From contig NZ_CP045529.1 in the NCBI RefSeq assembly GCF_009429125.1, positions 186,001 through 250,000 on the forward strand: 64,000 nt of DNA. Direction: 5' to 3'. The stretch is from Luteimicrobium xylanilyticum (GTDB lineage Bacteria > Actinomycetota > Actinomycetes > Actinomycetales > Cellulomonadaceae). Numbering within the stretch: the stretch's first letter is position 1; each line of letters starts with the position of its first letter. Below the pieces are notes generated by a model. That model worked only from the letters and a program-made list of their open reading frames with translations, made no database searches and was not told where the DNA came from. Of this stretch, positions 58,703 to 64,000 are shown one piece after another. Made by a program: the position numbers and the translations under genes.

Positions 58703-59332
58703 CTACGTCGGGGGAGGGGCGGCGCGGCGGACCACGGCGCGGCCCGGCGTCGGGCGCGCCACGACCTCGAACCCGTGGGAGAGGAACAGGGTGAGCGTCC
58801 CGCGGTACAGGCCCGACGACGTCGTCCGCGGCTTCTCGGCGACGTCCACCGGGTACGCCTCGACGGCCGAGGCGCCGTGGCCGAACGCGTGCTCGACGGC
58901 CGCGTCGAGCAGCAGCCCCGCGACCCCCTGTCGCCGGTGTCCGGGCCGCACGACGAAGCACGTCACGGACCACGTCCCGTCGTCGCCGCGCCCGTCCTCG
59001 GGCAGGCTCTTGAGCGCGGAGGGGCTCGTGAAGAGGCGGGGCAGGTCGGTGCGCGGTGCGACGGCGCACCAGCCCACCGGCTCGTCCCCGGCGAGCGCGA
59101 CGACGCCCGGGCCCGGCGCTGAACCGGCGTGGGCGCCGTCGAGCAGGCCCGCGGTGAGGTCGCGCCGCTCCGAGCGCTCGAGGTCGTCGAACGCCTTGCC
59201 GCGCAGCCGGTCCCACTGGCACCAGCAGTACGCGGGGTCGCCCCGCGCGAACACGACGTCGAGGTGCTCGATCCGCACGTCCGCGGTCGTGGTCAGCCCG
59301 TCCGTGGGCGTGGAAGCGGGTGGGGTCCCCAT
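58703..59332 (-). CDS. GNAT-family N-acetyltransferase
   Basis: A 209-residue acetyltransferase: VTCFVVRPGHRRQGVAGLLLDAAVEHAFGHGASAVEAYPVD with the acetyl-CoA loop RRQGVAG, then LTLFLSHGFEVVARP. The N-terminal CWCQW-DRLRGKAF segment is a family-specific motif. Leaderless start: TACCGT (59341-59346, minus strand) lies eight bases before ATG 59330-59332, sharing a 51-bp divergent region with the DUF5926 gene. Substrate unknown. Confidence 0.88.
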   Translation of the reverse strand: MGTPPASTPTDGLTTTADVRIEHLDVVFARGDPAYCWCQWDRLRGKAFDDLERSERRDLTAGLLDGAHAGSAPGPGVVALAGDEPVGWCAVAPRTDLPRLFTSPSALKSLPEDGRGDDGTWSVTCFVVRPGHRRQGVAGLLLDAAVEHAFGHGASAVEAYPVDVAEKPRTTSSGLYRGTLTLFLSHGFEVVARPTPGRAVVRRAAPPPT

Positions 59333-59383
59333 GCCGATCCACGGTAACGACCAGCGCCGCGCGCGCCACTAGACTCGGGCCCC

Positions 59384-60205
59384 ATGGCGTCCTCTTCTGC
59401 GACCGACTTCGTGCTGCGCCCCTTCGAGGGCCTCCCCGGCGAGCCGGACTGGGTCGCGCTGCGTGAGGTCGTGCCCGCCGCGACCGCGACCGCCCGCACG
59501 ACGGCGGAGCACGGGTCCCGGGACGTCGTCGTCACGACCGTCCTCCCCGGCGGGTGGCAGGCGCTGCACCGCGAGGACGGGACGGTCCTCCTCGCGCTCC
59601 AGGGCGTCGGCGCGTCGGACGACACCAGCCGCTACCTCGCCGCCGCGCTGCTCGAGGCGCTCGCGAGCGAGCCGGGCACGTCGGTCCTCATCGACCCGCC
59701 GACCGCGGGCCCGCGCCTGCAGGACGCCCTCGACCTCACGGTCCCGTTCGAGGTCACGGTGCGGGACGGCTTCGAGTACTGGCTCGACGGCGGTGCCGAG
59801 CGCACCGACGAGGTCGAGGCGTCGCTCCAGCAGGCGGCCGAGTCGATCATCCCGACGGTCAAGCTCGCGTCGGTGCCGTCGGCGTACTGGTGCCGCATGA
59901 ACCGCGAGTTCCTGCGCTGGGCGCTGCCCGAGGACGAGGACACGGTCATCGACGCGCTGGCCCGCCTCCAGGCCCGCCGCGCGAGCGGGTTCGCGGGCGG
60001 GAAGTTCGTGGGCGCGTTCCGCTCGTCGGGCCTCGTGGTCCCGGTCTGGGAGCTGCCGCGCGGCACCGAGGCGGCGGACCTCGAGGAGCCCGCGGCCGCG
60101 TTCAAGGCCACGCTCGACGAGGCGCTGGCGGCCGACGTGCCGCTCGACGCGAACGAGCGGCGGGCCCGCGCGGGGATCGTCGCGCGGCAGGTCACCCTAC
60201 GGTGA
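59384..60205 (+). CDS. DUF5926-family protein
   Basis: A 273-residue cytosolic protein with the actinobacterial DUF5926 pattern: FVLRPFEGLPGEPDWVALREVVPAATATARTTAEHG, PTAGPRLQDALD, AYWCRMNREFLRWALPEDEDTVIDALARLQARRASGFAGGKFVGAFRSSGLVVPVWELP. Function unknown; present mainly in Micrococcales and relatives. TAGACT at 59370-59375 lies eight bases before ATG 59384, so leaderless. Followed 67 bp later by the GT2 gene. Confidence 0.87.
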   Translation: MASSSATDFVLRPFEGLPGEPDWVALREVVPAATATARTTAEHGSRDVVVTTVLPGGWQALHREDGTVLLALQGVGASDDTSRYLAAALLEALASEPGTSVLIDPPTAGPRLQDALDLTVPFEVTVRDGFEYWLDGGAERTDEVEASLQQAAESIIPTVKLASVPSAYWCRMNREFLRWALPEDEDTVIDALARLQARRASGFAGGKFVGAFRSSGLVVPVWELPRGTEAADLEEPAAAFKATLDEALAADVPLDANERRARAGIVARQVTLR

Positions 60206-60272
60206 GACACGACTCTTTGCCCACGCACAGGGGAATCTGCGTCCAACTCTTGACTCGACTAGGCTGACCGAC

Positions 60273-61163
60273 GTGACGAGGAAGCAGCGCGACAGCACCG
60301 ACACCGGCGCCGCTCCGACGTCCGACGCGGCGGGGGCCGTCGGCGTCGAGGCGGGCGAAGGAACCGAGACGCTTCCGACCGCGAAGACGCCCCGCCCGCA
60401 GGTCCCCGACGGCGCGCACCCCGGTCGCTTCCGCCAGCGCGTCGCCGTCGTGATCCCGGCCAAGGACGAGGCCCGCCGCATCGCCGCGACGGTCCGCTCG
60501 GCACGCGCGATCCCGAACGTGGACCTCGTGCTCGTCGTCGACGACGGCTCCGAGGACAGCACCCAGCACGTGGCCCGCGAGGCGGGCGCCGTCGTCGTAC
60601 GCCACTCGCACAACCGCGGGAAGGCGGCCGCGATGGAGACGGGGGCAGCCGTCGTCGCGATGCGCGACGTGCCCGGTCGCCCCGAGCGCCTGCTGCTCTT
60701 CATCGACGCGGACCTCGCCGACACGGCCGTCAACACGGCCCCGCTCGTCCCGCCGGTGCTCGAGGGCGTGGCCGACATGGCGATCGCCCACATCCCGCCG
60801 CAGGTCGGCGCGGGCGGGCACGGGTTCGTCGTCGGCGCGGCACGTCGCGCCATCGCCGGCATGACGGGCTGGACGCCCACGCAGCCGCTGTCGGGCATGC
60901 GTTGCATGACCCGGGAGGCGTTCGAGGCCGCGACCCCGCTCGCGCGGGGCTGGGGCGTCGAGGTCGGCCTGACCATCGACCTGCTCCGGCAGGGCTACGT
61001 GGCGGTCGAGATCCCGTGCGAGCTGCGGCACCGCCCGTCGGGCAAGGACTTCAAGGGTCAGCTCCACCGCGCGGCCCAGTACCGCGACGTGCAGCTCGCG
61101 ATCAGTGCGCGGCGGGTGCGCCGGACCGTCGACGTGGTGCGGCCGCACCACCCCGCGCCCTGA
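60273..61163 (+). CDS. Family 2 glycosyltransferase
   Basis: A 296-residue GT2 with a 45-residue variable N terminus, then VAVVIPAKDEARRIAATVRSARA, VVDDGSEDST (DDGS) and FIDADLAD (DAD), the nucleotide-sugar and metal sites, followed by MRCMTREAFEAATPLARGWGVEVGLTID. No membrane helices: soluble, likely membrane-associated through partners. Transfers sugar from NDP-sugar or polyprenyl-P to a lipid or protein acceptor. Start GTG 60273 is leaderless (TAGGCT 60260-60265). Its 3' end overlaps the convergent gene at 61102-63531 by 62 bp. Confidence 0.9.
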   Translation: MTRKQRDSTDTGAAPTSDAAGAVGVEAGEGTETLPTAKTPRPQVPDGAHPGRFRQRVAVVIPAKDEARRIAATVRSARAIPNVDLVLVVDDGSEDSTQHVAREAGAVVVRHSHNRGKAAAMETGAAVVAMRDVPGRPERLLLFIDADLADTAVNTAPLVPPVLEGVADMAIAHIPPQVGAGGHGFVVGAARRAIAGMTGWTPTQPLSGMRCMTREAFEAATPLARGWGVEVGLTIDLLRQGYVAVEIPCELRHRPSGKDFKGQLHRAAQYRDVQLAISARRVRRTVDVVRPHHPAP

Positions 61164-63531
61164 CGTCGCGCAGCCAGTTCGCGTAGACCGCGAGGAGCAC
61201 GGGCAGGGCGAGCACGATGCCGGTCGCGGGCACGAGGATCCCCGAGTCGTTGACGAGGAACCCGATGCCGAGGATGACGCCGGTCGTGATGATCCCGGGC
61301 CGCAGCATGGGTGCGTAGGCGGTGAGCTGGCTCAGCGGCGCGTCGGTGGTGATCCACTCGAGCGGCCCGCCGGCCGGGTGCGCGAGCGCGCCGCGCAGGG
61401 GCCGGCCGAGCACGTAGACGACGACGAGCAGCCCGGCGAGCGCGACGAGCGTCAGGTTGTTGTTGAGGTTGTCGAGGTTCTGCGCGAGCTTGCGCTGGAT
61501 CACGTGCCACAGCTCGCCGTGGAGGACGTCGTCCACGAACCGGCCGAGGTGGGTGCGCTCGTCGGGCGGGCGGAGCCAGTCGGCGACGGCGAACGCGACG
61601 ACCACGACGACCGCCGCGCCGAGGACCCCGACGACGCGCTGCCAGGTGAGCCTGATGCCGGCGGCCATGAGGGCGAGCAGGGCGAAGCCGGCGACGAGCC
61701 CGGGGGGCCCGCCGAAGTCGGCGCCGATCGAGGGCAGCCCGTCGAGCGCGGTCGCAACGACCCCGACGACGGCGACCACGCCCGCGGCGGCCTTGCGGCG
61801 TCCGCGGAGCACGAGCGGGTTGACGAGGGCGACGGTCACCATGACGCACGCCGTGCCGAACAGCGCGTACGACGTGTTGTTGATGCCGTAGAAGCGGCCC
61901 GCGACGAGCGGCTGCGTGCCCATGAGCCCGGAGAGCTGGAGCGGTGCCCCGCCGAGCACGTCGATCGCGAGGACGACGGCGGTCACCCCGCCGACGACGC
62001 CGAACGGCCACAGCGGCGCCCGGCGCCACGGGACGAGCATCGCGACGGCCGTGATGACGACGTCGAGCGCGATCACGACGCCGGCGAGCGTCCACGCGGG
62101 CGCACCGCTGCGCCACCAGGGCACGGCGTTCGCGAGGGTCGTCGCGACGGGGATCGACCCGAGCGCGATGCCGACGGCGACGAGGCCCTTGAGCACGCCG
62201 GACGGGTTCTCGCGCAGCCAGCGGCCGACGGCGCCGAGCCGTTTGGCGTCGAGGCGAAGCACGACCGTCGCGAACGCGTAGAGCGCGAGGTTGGCGAGGA
62301 TGAGCAGCAGGTAGAAGTTCGCGATCAGGGGCTTGACCGCGGACGCGTGCTTGCTGACGTCGACGAGGCCGTCGAGCCGGTCGGTGCCCGACGCGTCGGA
62401 ACGGGTGGTGCCGATGGTCGTGCCGACCGTGGCGCTCTCGGGGACGGACGCGTCGATCCCGAGCGCCTCCACGACCGTCGGCAGGACGTCGGTGTCCTGG
62501 ATCATGCCGGGCTGCCGGGTCGACCCGGCGGCGAGGACGGTGTGCCCGCCGGCCGCGTCGCCGTGCGTGCTGATCGCGGGGCCGGTGCCGAGGGCGAGCT
62601 GCAGGTGCGAGGTCCGGTTCGAGTCGGCGAGCGACGCGACGAGCACGGAGGTGTCCGACGCGCGGGAGGACGCCGTCACCGCGGCGAGCACGGCGCCCAC
62701 GTTCGCGTCGACCGCCTTCACCTGCTTCGCGTGCGAGGCGGCCACCTCCTCGGCCGTGAGCGGCTCCTCGCCCGGCTGGGCCGCGGGGTCGAGCACCGCC
62801 CCGGCGTCGACGACGACGAGGCGTGACGTCCCGAGCGCCGTCGACACCGCGTTCTTCAGCCCTGCGGCGTCCGACGGCGCGTCGACGTGCGTGCCCGCGA
62901 CCTTGCCGTCCTTGGTCGCGACCGCGATGGCGGCGCCCGGGCCGATCGACGTGGTGGCCAGGCCGGTGGCCTGGACCGCGTCGCCGAGGACCCCGAGGGT
63001 CGCGTCGAAGCTCTGGTGCGCGACGGCGTCCTGGTACTCGGCCCAGTCCGGCACCGTGCCGCCGGTGCCGTCGGAGGACGAGTCGGTCGGGTCGTCGGGC
63101 ACGCGGCACGTGGGCTGGGTGTGCGGGGCGATGTCGCCCGCGCGTCGTCCGGACGACACGGCGAGCCACCCGTCGACGGGGCACGTGCTCGAGCGGACCG
63201 TCCGCACCACGTTGACGCCGGGGGCGACGCCGACGAGGTCGTCGGCCGCCGGGGCCGACCCGTCGGCGGGGGTCCCGCCGAGCGCCTTCCAGATGTTCGG
63301 CGTCGTGGTGGGGGAGACGTCCTCGGGCTGCACCCCGCCCGTGCCGACGAGGACGAAGGGGCCGTCCGACGCCGACGCCGCGGACGCGACCTCCGGGGCC
63401 GCCGTCGCGGTGCTCGCCCCGACCGCCCCGGCCAGGCCGATCGCGACGGTGACGGACGCGACGAGCGCCGTCGTCCGCCGGAGGAGGCGTCGGGAACGGG
63501 CAGAGGTCGTCGCGGGAAGGTCGAGCGGCAC
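61102..63531 (-). CDS. Large secreted/multi-pass membrane protein of unknown function
   Basis: An 809-residue protein: signal/anchor at ~20-48 (ALVASVTVAIGLAGAVGAST), an extracytoplasmic domain to ~430 (GTGGVQPEDVSP, RLVVVDAGAVLDP, SLADSNRTSHLQLALGTGPAI, DTDVLPTVVEALGIDA), then about ten membrane helices from KPLIANFYLLLILANLALYAF to VLALPVLLAVYANWL. The periplasmic part resembles alkaline phosphatase/sulfatase-type folds in a few positions (SLADSNRTSH, ISTHG), but I cannot assign catalytic residues. Possibly envelope-associated. The 3' end overlaps the GT2 gene by 62 bp. Confidence 0.75.
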   Translation of the reverse strand: MPLDLPATTSARSRRLLRRTTALVASVTVAIGLAGAVGASTATAAPEVASAASASDGPFVLVGTGGVQPEDVSPTTTPNIWKALGGTPADGSAPAADDLVGVAPGVNVVRTVRSSTCPVDGWLAVSSGRRAGDIAPHTQPTCRVPDDPTDSSSDGTGGTVPDWAEYQDAVAHQSFDATLGVLGDAVQATGLATTSIGPGAAIAVATKDGKVAGTHVDAPSDAAGLKNAVSTALGTSRLVVVDAGAVLDPAAQPGEEPLTAEEVAASHAKQVKAVDANVGAVLAAVTASSRASDTSVLVASLADSNRTSHLQLALGTGPAISTHGDAAGGHTVLAAGSTRQPGMIQDTDVLPTVVEALGIDASVPESATVGTTIGTTRSDASGTDRLDGLVDVSKHASAVKPLIANFYLLLILANLALYAFATVVLRLDAKRLGAVGRWLRENPSGVLKGLVAVGIALGSIPVATTLANAVPWWRSGAPAWTLAGVVIALDVVITAVAMLVPWRRAPLWPFGVVGGVTAVVLAIDVLGGAPLQLSGLMGTQPLVAGRFYGINNTSYALFGTACVMVTVALVNPLVLRGRRKAAAGVVAVVGVVATALDGLPSIGADFGGPPGLVAGFALLALMAAGIRLTWQRVVGVLGAAVVVVVAFAVADWLRPPDERTHLGRFVDDVLHGELWHVIQRKLAQNLDNLNNNLTLVALAGLLVVVYVLGRPLRGALAHPAGGPLEWITTDAPLSQLTAYAPMLRPGIITTGVILGIGFLVNDSGILVPATGIVLALPVLLAVYANWLRDVRARGGAAAPRRRSGAPAAH

Positions 63532-63557
63532 GGGCCCCAGCCTAGGGGAGCGGCCTC

Positions 63558-63577
63558 ACGGGCCGGTCAGGGCCCGT
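63558..63577 (-). terminator. Hairpin after the lipid kinase gene
   Basis: ACGGGCC (63558-63564) pairs with GGCCCGT (63571-63577) around GGTCAG, touching the stop of the minus-strand lipid kinase gene and preceding the start of the next minus-strand gene by ~27 bp. Confidence 0.5.
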
Positions 63578-64000
63578 CAGGCGGACCGCACGACGAGGGT
63601 GCCCGGCTCGACCCACGCGGTCACGCGTCGCGCGCGACCGAGGAGGTCGCCGTCGACCTGGACGTGCTCGCCCGCGCCGGCCTCGACCTCGATCCGCACC
63701 CGCCGGGCGGGGCTGGTGTCGATCCGGCCGGCGCGCGGCAGGTCGCCCGACGACACCCCGATGCCCTGCATGACGACCTCGCCGAACACCTGCGCCCAGC
63801 CCACCAGCCCGGCGCGGGCGTCGATCGCGACGACGTCGAGGCGACCGTCGTCGATGACGGCGTCGGGGATGAGCGTGATCCCGCCGGGCAGGAGCCCGCA
63901 GTTGCCGACCATGAGGCTGCGGACCCGCGTGTCGACGGCGGGCGCGTCGTCGATCTCGATCCGCATCCGGCTGCGCCGCCCGTGCAGGTGCCGGACGCCC
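63577..64000 (-). CDS. Diacylglycerol kinase/YegS-type lipid kinase, C-terminal part
   Basis: The gene enters from the right edge; ~141 C-terminal codons are present. VGNCGLLPGGITLIPDAVIDDGRLDVVAIDARAGLVGWAQVF and VQVDGDLLGRARRVTAWVEPGTLVV are the typical C-terminal substrate/metal-binding half of DAGK-family lipid kinases (RHLHGRRSRMRIEID precedes). The catalytic GGDGT motif lies outside the window. The enzyme phosphorylates diacylglycerol or a related lipid on the inner face of the membrane. Confidence 0.85.
   Translation of the reverse strand, partial: GVRHLHGRRSRMRIEIDDAPAVDTRVRSLMVGNCGLLPGGITLIPDAVIDDGRLDVVAIDARAGLVGWAQVFGEVVMQGIGVSSGDLPRAGRIDTSPARRVRIEVEAGAGEHVQVDGDLLGRARRVTAWVEPGTLVVRSA

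Noticed and set aside
1-64000. CRISPR arrays, rRNA, tRNA, riboswitches
   Set aside because: No regularly spaced repeats of 23-40 bp, no cloverleaf with GGTTCGAAT-type loops and no recognised aptamer were visible. A computed scan (tRNAscan, Infernal) would be needed to exclude weak cases.

Overview
The window reads as chromosomal DNA of a very high-GC actinobacterium. Support comes from extreme GC codon use, GTG starts, 4-bp translational overlaps, many leaderless promoters, a Lrp-controlled bkd/leucine operon in the mycobacterial gene order, an F420-type LLM oxidoreductase and a DUF5926 protein. A secreted GH30 glucosidase beside a LacI regulator, and the general gene content, suggest a Micrococcales soil or plant saprophyte (Cellulosimicrobium/Cellulomonas-like). 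That placement is inference; there is no rRNA or tRNA in the window to test it.

Layout. 1-6.3 kb: partial poxB, a tiny ORF under a 22-bp palindrome, an MFS exporter whose start abuts a palindromic operator, a secreted GH30 enzyme divergent from a LacI regulator, and a lipoprotein. 6.3-20.1 kb: a 12-gene minus-strand operon with nearly all genes overlapping by 1-4 bp. It covers branched-chain keto acid dehydrogenase (E1a, E1b, E2), methylcrotonyl-CoA carboxylase (both subunits), an acyl-CoA dehydrogenase, a MaoC hydratase, a CitE-type lyase, 3-oxoacid CoA-transferase A/B, thiolase and an SDR, with a divergent Lrp/AsnC regulator. Together these form a complete leucine-to-acetyl-CoA route lacking only E3 and a classical HMG-CoA lyase. 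20.1-25 kb: a TetR/MFS drug-efflux pair, two tandem small GNATs and a secreted phytase-like esterase.

25.1-39.8 kb is the most interesting region: an apparently undescribed catabolic island. It holds a GntR regulator, a CodA-like amidohydrolase, a five-gene peptide-type ABC importer, an N-carbamoylsarcosine-amidase-like cysteine hydrolase, a creatinase-fold M24 protein that has lost metal ligands, two paralogous xylose-isomerase-like TIM barrels flanking a flavin (BBE-type) oxidase, and a second, active-site-altered CodA-like protein. Sites resembling TTGGTATACCAA lie in front of its transcription units and suggest one regulon. The chemistry implied is import and stepwise opening of an N-rich cyclic ureide or guanidine compound; the substrate cannot be read from the sequence.

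39.8-47.3 kb: a MarR/SDR divergent pair with twin operators, an ECF42-type sigma factor with its DGPF/YCII partner, an animal-type heme peroxidase, a TMEM175-like channel and phosphoglucomutase. 47.3-49.3 kb is an insertion scar: an IS607-type TnpB gene that looks intact, with a remnant of its serine recombinase, an end hairpin and probable guide RNA, next to a scrap of an IS3 transposase. 49.3-64 kb: a VapBC module with a double palindromic operator, a VanY-like peptidase, glutamate decarboxylase, an LLM oxidoreductase, DUF389, DUF4037, an EF-G2-like GTPase, a GNAT, DUF5926, a GT2 glycosyltransferase, a large secreted/multi-pass membrane protein and the C-terminal end of a lipid kinase. I saw no CRISPR array, rRNA, tRNA, riboswitch or replication origin.
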